Below are positions 20,801 through 30,975 of a stretch of 64,000 nt of DNA, piece by piece. Source of the stretch: Elephas maximus indicus (Eukaryota; Chordata; Mammalia; Proboscidea; Elephantidae); contig NC_064823.1 of NCBI RefSeq assembly GCF_024166365.1, forward strand, positions 2,846,924-2,910,923. Reading direction: 5' to 3'. The position numbers were made by a program, and so were the translations under genes. The notes below the pieces were generated by a model. That model saw nothing but the letters and a program-made list of their open reading frames with translations. It was not told the DNA's origin and made no database searches. Position 1 is the stretch's first letter; the number at the start of each line of letters is the position of its first letter.

Positions 20801-22045
20801 AGTTGAGAATTCCATTACCTCTACTTCTCTTTGCTTCTCTGCTTGTGAGAGTTTTTTTTCCCCCAACCTGTTCCGGCCTGAAAGGTCTAGGCTTTCATAA
20901 TATGGAAAAGACCTTCAGATAACCACAGAAAACTCTATTTATTCTGCCTTGTTTCTCTTTCTAGGCATAAAAATCTAGCAGCAAGATCTCAAGTGGCCCT
21001 CAAAAGAGCCCTCAGAGCTCAGCTCTTAACTTACCGTCTTGACCTTTTCTGATCTTGCTTTTCATCCATGGGCTGCTGACCTAGTTCATCCATTCTTGCC
21101 ATATGATAACTTAACCTAGTGAAAGAGTCATAATTTACTGCCTACCTCTTGCTTTTCCAATTATCCCGTTTGAGCTTCGCTAATCTTCTCTTCACCTCTC
21201 CTCACCTCACGGAGCTTTTCCGTTTGCTCTGTCAGACCACTGGGTATAGCTATGATAACCGGCTTTGACTCCCGATGTCATCTCAAACAAAGGTCCGCTC
21301 CACCAGATGGGGTGTTCCAGAAGCGATTAGCTCACCCCTCACCCACAGTTGCTCAGCTTGTGGCTCGGTGAGGGTTTCCCAGAGCAGACCTGGAATGTGG
21401 AGTTCCCTTGCTCATTGCTAACCCCTCTTTCAGCTCTTCATTAGCAAATTCTTCTTGGTTTCTGTGCAAGCTGATTATAGGCTCTCTAACACTGACACTT
21501 CTAAATTAAGTTGTGCAAGACAAGGTCTCCTTTTTCTGTGTGGAACGTGATGTCATATAAAGAAGCATAAGTCCCCTGGTCCTTGAAAACCTACCGGTTA
21601 CTCTAGCAGTGACCTCCACCAGGACCTCCCCTGAGGGCGGCATCCGGTGGTGTGAGATATTTTGAAGAGACACAGATGCATTTGAATAGGATTATGCACA
21701 TGATTCTAATTTGCATGTGACTATAATGGTTACTCTAAGGGAATTTTGACATCAACTCTTTGCTGTTATTCCCTCCCTCCTTTCTCTGTTCCTATTCAAG
21801 TAGCCACTATCATTAAGCCCAATACTCTATAACAGAAAGGAAGAAAGAGAAAGAGCTAAGTAAAAAGGCAAGAAAAGAGAGAACTGTGGGAGCAGTTCTG
21901 AGATTTTGGTTGAACCCAGCAGGCCATTTCCAGCTATTTGAACCCTGAGAGAAAATCCAGACTTCTAGAGAGCATATCTAACTCCAGTCAAATCACAATC
22001 AGGATCGGTGATGTTTTCCTCCATCATCGTGTAGAACAAGTATCC
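20800..22045. other. repeat-poor non-coding stretch
   Basis: No gene. Contains an octamer motif ATTTGCAT (21709-21716) in an AT-rich segment (21650-21750), which could be regulatory but is unsupported otherwise. Confidence 0.4.
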
Positions 22046-22218
22046 AAAAAAACCAAACCCATGGCTGTTAAGTCAATTCTGACTCATAATGACCCTTTAG
22101 GACAGAATAGAATTGCCCCATAGGGTTTCCAAGGCTGTAATCTTTATGGAAGCAGAAAACCACCAGCCTTTTGGTTAACAGCCGAGAGCTTTAACCACTG
22201 CACCACCAGGGCAGCTCC
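22046..22218 (-). mobile_element. AfroSINE with internal deletion
   Basis: 3' 'accaaacccatggctgttaa' to head 'ccactgcaccaccagggcag'. The segment between 'tttatggaagcag' and 'aaaccaccagcc' is shortened. Confidence 0.92.
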
Positions 22219-23558
22219 TTTCCTTTCTTCTGTTTTCCCTTCCCCTTTCTCCCGACTAAAACAAACACAAAGACATTAATATGGTACTAAGAAGACCTTC
22301 TCTCACAAGTCTTGTAGAGATGAGGACCAACCTACATGGAAACATTTTAAGCTCATCTAACAAGAAACACAAGGGAAATATAAAAAGTACTTTGTTATAC
22401 CAGCAGATAAAATACCATTCTAATTCATCTTCCAGACTTTACAAATTCAAGCTCTCAGTGATTCAATTGCTGTCTAATACAAAAGCAATATGGTATTTCT
22501 GAGTCATCTCTTATGAGTTTTAATTCCTCTTCTCCTGCCTGCAGGGCTCTTCTGTCAATAGAACACAGCCTTGTAGCTTCAAACACCACCAATACCTCTT
22601 GCCTTTACCTCTTTCCAAGCTCTGGTCAGACTTTCTAACTACTAGCTGGCCATCTTCAGCAGAATGTTCCTCAACATCCCTAACTTGCCTCTCCTAGGCA
22701 CAAGTACTCCTCGTTCCCCATCCATTCCATGGCCCAAACTTCCATCATCCCAATCCTGCCTGGAAGTAAGCCAATGGTATATTTGCTCATATTCTATGTT
22801 GTGCTATGGTATTTACGTACACATGGTGTATCTCTACATCAGACTTCAAACTCCTTAAGAGTAGGATTTGTGATTGATTCGTCTTTATATTCATCACATC
22901 ACTTAGCCAGTGCGTTACACACTGGAGCACTCATGAAATATTTATTTCAAGAATTGAGAGGGGATTCAGCCTTCCGAGTTGGGGGCAGTGAAATCAAAAG
23001 GATTCAAATGATCAGAGAAGGACTATAACACTATTATGGCAAAGTCCAGGGCATGGAGAAGGGGAGCGTTGTCCTCTTCAGATGCCTTACTGAGTGCTCG
23101 TCATTCTCAACATTCAATAAGGCGTGGTTGACTGGCTGACTAATGCTCATCTCCTTTGGAAAACTGTTAGAGTGGTGGGACAATGGCATTTTCTTTTCAT
23201 TAGCCCTAAGGCACAAACTCAGTAGCCAGAACATGTTACGTAGATACTTTCTGCTTAGTGTCACGGGCAACTGACCACAAGTCCCTGCCCCTGCTGCACT
23301 GCCACAAACATGTATAATGTCTAAGAACTTTGGCTGAAAGGTGGTAGGTTGTTACCATTATCATCATAGTTTTTCATCTTTCGCACTAAACTATGAGGTA
23401 GGATGAGGATCTACCTTATTACATAGCTTATTCATCTTTATACCGATGAGGTTCTACTTTATTACATACCTTACTCATCTTTGTAGCTATGAATATCCGG
23501 CCCACTGATGCTTAATAAATATGTTGAACATCAAGTGTTTCTTAGCGCTTGATATGTT
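22219..23558. other. repeat-poor non-coding stretch
   Basis: No gene seen. Frames of up to 99 codons overlap in different phases and lack domains. Confidence 0.45.
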
Positions 23559-23737
23559 GTTGTGTGCCGTCCAGTTGATTTTGACTCATTGTGACCCTAC
23601 AGAGCAAAGTAGAACTGCCCCCATAGGGTTCCCCAGGCTGTAATCTTTACGGGAACAGATCAACAAGTCTCTTCTCTTGCAGAATGACTGGTGATTTCAA
23701 GCTGCCAATCTTTGAGTTAACAGCTGAGTGCTTATAA
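23559..23737 (-). mobile_element. AfroSINE
   Basis: 3' 'gttgtgtgccgtccagttga' to head-proximal 'aacagctgagtgctta'. The first bases of the head are missing. Confidence 0.88.
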
Positions 23738-23919
23738 GTGAGATTAAAAATACTCATGTAGGGGCACAAAATTATTAAGAAAAACTACTAAACAGCTGTT
23801 TTTTAATGTTCACAAAAATGGTCCTAGAATTAATATGCTTAAGTTTTTAAAATTCAATTAAAGCAATTTTTTCCCCTCAGAGTGTGTTCTATACACCACT
23901 ACATCAGAGTTACCTGGGA

Positions 23920-24124
23920 GATAGACAGGTAGGCAGATAGGTAGATAGATAGATGATAGATAGACAGGTAGATAGGTAGATAGATAGATGATAGATAGAT
24001 AGACAGGTAGACAGGTAGATAGATAGATGATAGATAGATAGACAGGTAGATAGGTAGATAGATAGATGATAGATAGATAGACAGGTAGACAGGTAGATAG
24101 ATAGATGATAGATAGATAGACAGG

Positions 24125-24214
<90 letters not shown>

Positions 24215-24250
24215 TAGACAGACACAAAGATAGACACATAGATAGAGAGA
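23920..24250. repeat. GATA satellite with 39-bp/78-bp higher-order repeat
   Basis: Units starting GACAGGTA begin at 23924, 23963, 24002, 24041, 24080 and 24119, exactly 39 bp apart. The units at 23963 and 24041 are identical, and those at 24002 and 24080 are identical but differ from the former (GATAGG versus GACAGG), so a 78-bp dimer is perfectly duplicated. A pure (GATA)22 tract follows at 24127-24214. Frames of 120-130 codons across it are Ser/Ile/Tyr/Leu artefacts. Confidence 0.97.
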
Positions 24251-24690
24251 CAGTTATTTCCCACTGTGATAGGGTCTGGGGGCCTACATTTTTAACAAGC
24301 ACCATAGGGGTTTCTAGAGTAAACTAAAATTTCAGGGTATTGATCTAGAGTGACGAAGGAGAGAACAGTCATGGGAAGAGTTGACGCACCCTGAAACTTA
24401 ATTCTTCAAAGGATCCAAGGAATTCTGTCCTTAAGACACACAACAGATCACTTTCATCTTGGATGGCTTAAATCCAGGAAATGGGGAAAGACCTCACGGA
24501 ATTCTTTCTAATGCTATATTACGAAACACAGACTCGCCATCATCTCTTTAAACTTGACATACACAAGAGCGAAACACTGGGTCAGTCATTTCTCTGCTGG
24601 CAATGAAGCAAGCTTGACTAGCTTGTCCTCCTTTTTAGTGTTTTTTTATTCTGTTAAATAAATCCAATATTCTTAAATATCTACTTAGTG
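24251..24690. other. unannotated non-coding stretch
   Basis: No gene or clear repeat. Confidence 0.45.
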
Positions 24691-25070
24691 AAATACACAC
24701 ACGATGTGCTTTGGGAGTAACTTGGAATACAAATCAACCATATGCAAGGAGATCATCACCCAGGACGTGTGACCAGAGGTGAGCGTATGAAAGTGAGGAA
24801 GTAATTCAGAACACTAAAGAAAGGTTACGGGGCAGTGTTTGTTGAATGCATGAAATGAATCATATAAGAAATAACATCTGGGTGTTTTGAGGAGAGCGAA
24901 CATTTCAAGCTGGGAGTGGTATTTGAGCTGAATCTCAAAGAATGGAGAAGATCTGGAAAGGTAGACAGGAATAAGAAGTGTATAGCCAGAAGCTGGAATG
25001 ACATGAGGAAATTTTATATGACGAAGGATAAATCTGTTTGACAGGAGTGGAGGTTTAATCAAGAAAGGTG
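24690..25070 (+). repeat. ancient interspersed repeat (left part), family unassigned
   Basis: Same old family as 5440-5960 ('gggagtggtatttgagctga'). Interrupted by the L1 3' end at 25071 and the LTR at 25700; a further part resumes around 26190-26430. Confidence 0.45.
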
Positions 25071-25589
25071 ATAACAACCGATGACTGCCCTGACAGGGAG
25101 CACAACAGAGAACCCCTGAGGGAGCAGGAGAACAGTGGGATGCAGACCCCAAATTCTCACAAAATGACCAGACGTAATGGTCTGACTAAGACTAGAGGAA
25201 TCCTTGCGGTCATGGTCCCCAAACCTTGTGTTGGCCCAGGACAGGAACCATTCCCGAAGACAACTCATCAGACATGGAAGGGACTGGACAACGGGCTGGA
25301 GAGAGATGCTGATGAAGAGTGAGCTGCTTGTATCAGGTGGACACTTGAGACTATGTTGGCATCTCTTGTCTAGAGGGGAGATGGGAGGGCGGATGGGGTT
25401 AGAAACTTGAAGTAATGAGGTCAAATGGCATGTCATTGGCCTTCCGTCCTAGACTGGAAGGAAGGGAGTGGGCTGACTCATTAGGGGAACAGTAAGTGGG
25501 AGTATGTAGTAAGGTGTATATAAGTTTATATGTGAGAGACTGACTTGATTTGTAAACTTTCACTTAAAGTACAATAAAAATTATTTTAA
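25071..25589 (+). mobile_element. L1 3' end, 5' truncated
   Basis: Ends 'gagagactgacttgatttgt', 'aaactttcacttaaagtaca', AATAAAAATT and a short A-run, which I recognise as the 3' UTR end of Afrotherian L1. Flanked by AAAGGTG (25064-25070 and 25590-25596), a short target duplication. Contains the 50-bp word also found at 27121. Confidence 0.65.
25404..25453. repeat. 50-bp duplicated segment, copy A
   Basis: AACTTGAAGTAATGAGGTCA... to ...TCCTAGA. Matches 27121-27170 at 49 of 50 positions. Confidence 0.95.
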
Positions 25590-25694
25590 AAAGGTGGGAA
25601 ACAGAAGAGTTAGTTGCAGATCTGTTTTATTTCCGTACCAAGAGAATTTGAGACATTTTCCTGTAAGGATTTGGATCCATAAGATTTGAAAAAA

Positions 25695-25699
25695 AGGAG
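25695..25699. repeat. 5-bp target duplication, left
   Basis: AGGAG, repeated at 26182-26186 immediately after the LTR. Confidence 0.85.
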
Positions 25700-26181
25700 T
25701 GTCATGGATTGAATTGTCCCCCCAAAATATCTGTCAATGTGCCTAGGTCACGATTCCCAGTACTGTATGATTGTCTACCATTTTATCATCTGATGTGATT
25801 TCTCGATTGCTATGATGTAATAAAGTGGATTAGCAGCAGTTATATTGCTGAGATCTATAAGATTAGGTAGTGTCTTAAACCAGTCTCTTTGGGGTTATGA
25901 AACAGAGAAGTGAGCAGAGAGACATGGGGACCTCATACCACCAAGAAAGCAGTGCCAGGAGCAGAGCACATCCTTTGGACCTGAGGTTCCTGTGCTGAGA
26001 TGCTCCCAGACCAAGGGAAGACTGATGACAAGGACCTTCCTCCGGAGCCTACAGAGAAAGCTTTCCCCTGGAGCCTGAATTTGGACTTCTAGCCTACTGG
26101 ACTGTGAGAGAATAAACTTCTCTTTGTTAGAGCCATCCACTTGTAGTATTTCTGTTACAGCAGCACTGGATGACTAAGACA
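25700..26181 (+). mobile_element. solo LTR of an ERVL/MaLR-like endogenous retrovirus
   Basis: A 482-bp unit starting TGTCATGGATTGAATTGT and ending ATGACTAAGACA, with terminal TGTC...GACA inverted ends, an AATAAA signal (about 26110) and a 5-bp target duplication. The body ('ggacttctagcctactggac', 'gagagaataaacttctcttt') resembles MLT1/MST-type LTRs but is not identical to MLT1. No internal proviral sequence is present, so it is a solo LTR left after recombination. Confidence 0.85.
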
Positions 26182-26186
26182 AGGAG

Positions 26187-26430
26187 TATTTCAGGAAGAT
26201 TAATCAGATGGCAGTTTAGGATGGTCTTTAAAAAGAAAAAAAAATGTGAAGTGGGTGGACCAGTTAGGAAGCTATCGCAATGTGCCAAGCATGAGATAAA
26301 AAGACTTCAACTAGGCTTAGAGTTTAGTAGGAATGAAAAGAAAGACAGAAATGCAAAAGATATTGCAAAGTGAAGAAAGGACTGACACAAGTCAGTGACC
26401 AAGTGGAGACGGGTGTGAAAGAGAGAGAGA
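26187..26430 (+). repeat. ancient interspersed repeat (right part)
   Basis: 'ggaccagttaggaagctatc' fits the continuation of the family seen at 24690-25070. Confidence 0.4.
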
Positions 26431-27120
26431 GAGCAATCAAAGATGGGCATCCTTTTTAATCTTGTAAGTATTGATCACTGGTTGGCTGTATCCAACCTTT
26501 GTAGACAAAGTCATTTCCTTTGTGTCAGAGCCCTGCTGATGCATTTTCTGTTGACTAATATCAGCTTCGGTTATAACCTTGTCTGTGTGCATATTCAGGC
26601 ATTTCTCTTTTGGATTCTAATGCAAGATGTTACCAGAGGTGTCTGATTATACTTGTTGAGGGCAAACAGAGAGTCTGGCAAAAGCCAGGCCTTTGTATAA
26701 GTGATAACTCATATCTTAGCCCATCTGCCTTTTAGTGAAAGTATTCTGGGTCAGACATAAGCAAATAAACTGGGGGAAAAAAACCCAAAACAAAAAACTC
26801 ACGTTTCTATGACAGATGACAGATAGATGACAGGCAGGTGGGCAGGCAGGCTGATAAACAGAAGAATCGTGATTAGGAGAGAATGGTCAGCACATACTAT
26901 GTGCCAAAATTTCAAAAAACTGAACTGTAGTTCCCAGGCTGTATTTAGTTTCCAAGGGAGGAAAATGAAAGCTATTCTTGAGGCTTCCTCAACTCAGAAA
27001 GAGAAGAGAAAGCAGACCCTGAGGCTTTTGAGGGAGGTTCATTGTGTTCCAACTCAGACATCATCTAAAAGTAGTTCTTCCGCTTCAATGATGAATGTGT
27101 GATAAAGGTTGAAAATAAGG
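26430..27120. other. unannotated non-coding stretch
   Basis: No gene. A CAGG/GATA-rich simple segment lies at 26815-26860. Confidence 0.45.
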
Positions 27121-27170
27121 AACTTGAAGTAATGAGGTCAAATGGCATGTCATTGGCCTTCCATCCTAGA
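27121..27170. repeat. 50-bp duplicated segment, copy B
   Basis: Second copy of the word at 25404-25453, outside any recognisable L1 sequence. Confidence 0.95.
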
Positions 27171-27241
27171 GACAAGGGCAAATGCTTCGTTGTGTCTTAT
27201 CTGGAGGGGGACAGAAAATTATCTTAACAATCCCCTTAATG

Positions 27242-27257
27242 AAAAATCAGATGTTTG
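27242..27257. repeat. target-site duplication of RPS2 pseudogene, left
   Basis: AAAAATCAGATGTTTG; the right copy at 28219-28234 differs by one base. Confidence 0.85.
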
Positions 27258-28218
27258 CTGCTTCTTCCTGAGAAAACACCAAATGGCAGATGACGCGAGT
27301 ACAGCGGGAGGGCCTGAAGGCCCTGGGGCCCGGGAATGGGAACTTTCGGTGGCTTCTGTAGAGGCTTCGGAAGTGGCCTGTGGGGTCAGGGTTGCAGACG
27401 TGGTAGGATTGGGGCCGAGACCAGGGCTGAGGAGCTCGTGGAGGCAAAGCCGAGGACAAGGAGTGGCTCCCCTTCACCAAGCTAGACTGCCTGATCAAGG
27501 ACATAAGGATCAATCTCTTCTCCCTGGAGGAGATCTATCTCTTCTCCCTCTCCATCAAAGAGTCTGGGATCATTACCTTCTTCCTGGGAATGGCCCTAAA
27601 GAATGAGGTTTTGAAAATCATGCCTATGCAGAAGCAGGCACGCAGTGGCCAGCAAACCAGGGTCAAGGCATTCAATGCCATCGGGGACTACAACGGCCAT
27701 CTCGGCCTCCACATTAAGTGCTCCAAGGAGGTGGCCATGCCATCGTGGGACCATTATCCTGGCCAAGCTCTCCATCATCCCCATGTGGTGAGGCTACTGG
27801 GGGGACAAGACTGGCAAGCCCCATAGTGTTCCCTGCAAGGTAACCAGCCGTTTGGCCTCAAAGCTGGTGTGCCTCATCCCCCACCCAGAGGCACTGGCAT
27901 AGTCTCAGCCCCTGTGACCAAGAAGCTTCTGCTGATGGCCAGTATTGATGGCTGCTACACCTCGGCCAGGGGCTACACTCTCTCCCTGGACAACTTCACT
28001 AAAGCTACCTTCGATGCCATCTCCAAGACATACAGCTATCTCACCCCCGACCTCTGGAAAGAGACCATGTCCACCAAGTCTCCCTACCAGGAATTCACTG
28101 GCCATCTCGTAAAGACCCAGACCAGAGTCTCGGTGCAGAGGACCCAGGCTCCAGCTGTGGCCACCGCATAGTGGTTTTTATACAAGAAAAATAAAGTGAG
28201 TTAATTAAGCCCCCCCCA
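27258..28218 (+). pseudogene. RPS2: processed pseudogene of ribosomal protein S2
   Basis: Intronless retrocopy of the mRNA for uS5/RPS2, a 40S ribosomal subunit protein of about 293 residues. The start codon is at 27283 (MADDASTAGGPEGPGA). The Gly/Arg-rich N-terminus is out of frame. The body is recognisable as [12 protein letters not shown] (27535-27575), [19 protein letters not shown] (27593-27650), [20 protein letters not shown] (27672-27735), [20 protein letters not shown] (27885-27945) and [16 protein letters not shown] through [14 protein letters not shown], with the stop at 28169-28171. AATAAA at 28190 and a degenerate tail follow. Several frameshifts break the reading frame. A 16-bp target duplication (15 of 16) flanks it, as expected for L1-mediated retrocopying. 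Confidence 0.96.
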
Positions 28219-28234
28219 AAAAACCAGATGTTTG
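28219..28234. repeat. target-site duplication of RPS2 pseudogene, right
   Basis: AAAAACCAGATGTTTG, matching 27242-27257 at 15 of 16 positions. Confidence 0.85.
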
Positions 28235-28840
28235 ATGGAGATGGGAAGTTATCCTTGAGAGGTGGAAGCAGAAGATAGCCTCAAGGAGAACCAAGGAACA
28301 CTGCAGGAAGTGGTTAATGAGCATGTACTTCTGGGCAAAGGGATGCAATGAAACTTCAGTTCAGACATGGGTAAAAGCTGGTGAGAAGCAACTTGTTAAT
28401 AAGGAAAACGGGGTAATGTCCACACCTGAGCCTGGGCCTTCTCTGGCTGTGTGGCCAAAAAGAAAGAACCTGTGGAGGCTCAAGTACTTGGCAGAGGGCA
28501 GAGAAGGGGCATCTGTGCCAAGTCCTTATGTGTGGTGGGTGCGGCAGGCTGAGAGCGGAGCACCTTGACGACGTGTGTGAGAAGTGGTACTCACCAGCGG
28601 AGGGCGGAGGCAGAAGCCATCTGAGGTCCCGGTTCTTGCCTGGGATCCAAATTACCACCACCTTATCACCAATTCTACCTGTGCCTCTTCCCTGCCCAAT
28701 GGGCAGAGGCTGATGTAAAGAGTCAAGGAGGTGCAAAAACAGCAATGGTGCATGGATTCTTTAGGCAGCTCTAAGGAACTGCCAGGACAGAAGTCTGCCA
28801 TGTAGGAACAGAAGGATAGATTCTGTAATGACGATGGTGC
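28235..28840. other. unannotated non-coding stretch
   Basis: No gene. A 129-codon minus frame (28356-28745) has no recognisable features. Confidence 0.45.
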
Positions 28841-28844
28841 TGGG

Positions 28845-29175
28845 TGGCACTAGTCGTTAGGTGCCAACTTGTGGCAACCCCATGCATGAGGGAACGAAAA
28901 GTTGCTCCGTCCTGCACCATCTTCATAATCGGTTGTGGACCACTGTGATCCATAGGGTTTTCATTAGCTGATTTTGGAAGTAGGTTTCCAGACCTTTCTT
29001 TCTAGTCTGTCTTAGTCTGGAAGTTCTGCTGAAACCTGTTCTGCTTCATAACAATACAGAAGCCTCCACTGACAAGACAAGTGGTGGCTATGATTGAGGT
29101 GCATTGGCTGGGAATCGAACCCAGGTCTCCTGCGTGGAAGACAAGAATTCTACCACTGGACTACCAATGCCCTCT
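28845..29175 (-). mobile_element. tRNA-Gly-headed SINE, full length
   Basis: Best copy of the family. On the minus strand the head (29172 to about 29100) has an A box TAGTCCAGTGG, the AGAATTCTTGTCTTCCACGC anticodon arm and an intact B box GGTTCGATTCC, close to tRNA-Gly(GCC). Next come the 'gtttcagcagaacttccaga' body and an RTE 3' end 'gaagatggtgcaggacggag' to 'gttggcacctaacgactag'. So the element is a tRNA-Gly promoter plus RTE-like leader plus RTE 3' tail. Confidence 0.85.
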
Positions 29176-29189
29176 GTGGCTGGCACTTA

Positions 29190-29360
29190 GTGAATGCTTA
29201 TTAGGTCCAGGTGCTATACTAGGCCCTTCACATCTTCTGTTGCTTTACACCCTCACAGTGATTTAGGAGGTACCAGTATGATCACCATTTCACAAATGAG
29301 ACGATAGAGGTGCAGAGAAATCAAATAACTTGCCAATATTTATACAGCCTGGGTTCCTAA
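29190..29360 (-). repeat. MIR SINE remnant
   Basis: 'gtgaatgcttattaggtcca...cacaaatgagacgatagagg...taacttgccaatatttatac' is the complement of the MIR core and tail. Confidence 0.7.
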
Positions 29361-30770
29361 TCACTGCTAGATGGCTCTCCCCCACTTCTGAGTCCCAAGA
29401 AGAAACTCACTAAAGGACTGGAAACACAGATTAACTGACTCTCCCCCAGACTAAAGGCCTTTCCCATAAGTGTTTACACTCACCAGCAGATGTTTTGAAC
29501 AAAGCCCACACGCAGCTAAGTGAACATCTTTTACTTAACTTCCTGATGCAGGTGAAGGGAAGAAATAAATTTGCCCCATCCTAGGCAATGGCATCTCTGT
29601 AATGATGAAAAGCACTGTAATTTTAACCTTGTTATTAGATTGAGCAAAATTTATGCTGGCAATGAAAAAAAAAAGGAAAAGATTTATGAGATAGAAAATA
29701 GAAAGATAAACTCTTGTCCCTTAGTGGCTATTAGAAACATTGTGAAAATACCATAAATGTGTGAAAGATGACATGATTATTTTGCATTTCCACTGGGCAT
29801 TTCCTACTTTGCAAGGATTTACAGGGGCAGAAGTGCATAGTGAAGATGGTGGAGCAAGTAGCAACACGCTGCAGTCCTTCTCCACAGCCCAGGCCCACTG
29901 ACAAAGCCCCAGTCTGGACTGGAAATTGGGCAGGTGGGTTTGGCACAGAGAGCACGCCCACTGCCTAAGGTACAGCAGCTCCCAGCACTCTCTTTACTCC
30001 CTGTCTGCTAGCCATCTGCTCCTGGGGCAGTTTTAGTGGCAATACCCTATCCCATGTTTCTTGAGAATTTGGTGGCAGGTCTATTTGAGTCTTCTGGTCT
30101 ACCACAGATTCTGGAAAATGAGAGGGCAGTCAAGGAGGCACAAGGAGAACCAGCTGAGGTTCTTCTACCCACCCCACAAAGCTACATAAACACAAGCTTC
30201 CAATAGGTTGGTGCTACCAAGCTGGCCCCAAGGAGCTGTGGGAGGTTTTACAAAAGAAAAAAGGGAATAAAAGACCAGAATGTGGTTTAATGGAAACCAA
30301 CTTAAAATAATTCTTGCAGCCAGCCAGTACTTTTGAAGGCCCATTCCCAAGGAGTTAGTCATGGCTCAGGCTGCTGAGTCAGACCCAGGATGCAGGTCAT
30401 ACAAACGTCTGGGGTTAAATCAGGCAATGAGTCCAAAGCCCCCAGACCAAGCAGCTAGTCTCATGAGCAGTAGGTAAAATCGGGTTTCGACCTCTGGAGA
30501 AACATGACGGCAAGCTTGGTTTTAATAGGATAGGACAGAAACTACTGGGGAAACTGGAGTTCCAAGATTTGCGCATCCTTTAGTGACATCAGTCATTCTT
30601 CTTCTTGTGCTGCCTCTTGTAGGGTTATGCGCCCCATAGAGAAGCACTATAAAAACCAGCCAGCTAGGTTAGGTGTTTACTCTCTGCAAACTGAATATCA
30701 TTTCAATGGAACCATACTCTCCAATACATATAGCAAGAGAATTAGTTCTGTAACACTTGCCAATCACTTT
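29361..30770. other. repeat-poor non-coding stretch
   Basis: No gene or confident repeat. Confidence 0.45.
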
Positions 30771-30975
30771 GGGAGGCCCTGGGTGGCACAAACGGTTAAG
30801 TGCTCAGCTGCTAGCCTAAAGGTTGGTAGTTCAAACCCATTCGGAAGTGCCTGAGAAGAGAAGCCTGGTGCTCTGCTTCTGAAAGGTCACAGTCCTGAAT
30901 ACACTACGGAACACAGTTCTGCTTTACAGGACAGGAGGTTACCACGAGTCGGAATCAAATGGAAGGAAACCCGTT
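30771..30975 (+). mobile_element. AfroSINE, diverged
   Basis: Head 'aggccctgggtggcacaaac', 'gaagtgcctgagaagagaag' middle of the 'gaggcacctc' subfamily, degraded end 'cgagtcggaatcaaatggaa'. Confidence 0.88.

Noticed and set aside
21280-21320. CTCF-like word CCACCAGATGGGGT
   Set aside because: It mismatches the core at key C and final positions and lies in no CpG-rich context.
23920-24250. Regular 39-bp periodicity resembling a CRISPR-like array
   Set aside because: There are no unique spacers; the whole unit is GATA/GACA-derived and the context is mammalian.
23899-24305. Open frames of 121 and 131 codons rich in Ser/Ile/Tyr/Leu
   Set aside because: They are translations of the GATA repeat in two phases.
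29095-29175. Possible tRNA-Gly gene on the minus strand
   Set aside because: A and B boxes are present but it is continuous with a SINE body and RTE tail, matching two other copies; it is a SINE head.
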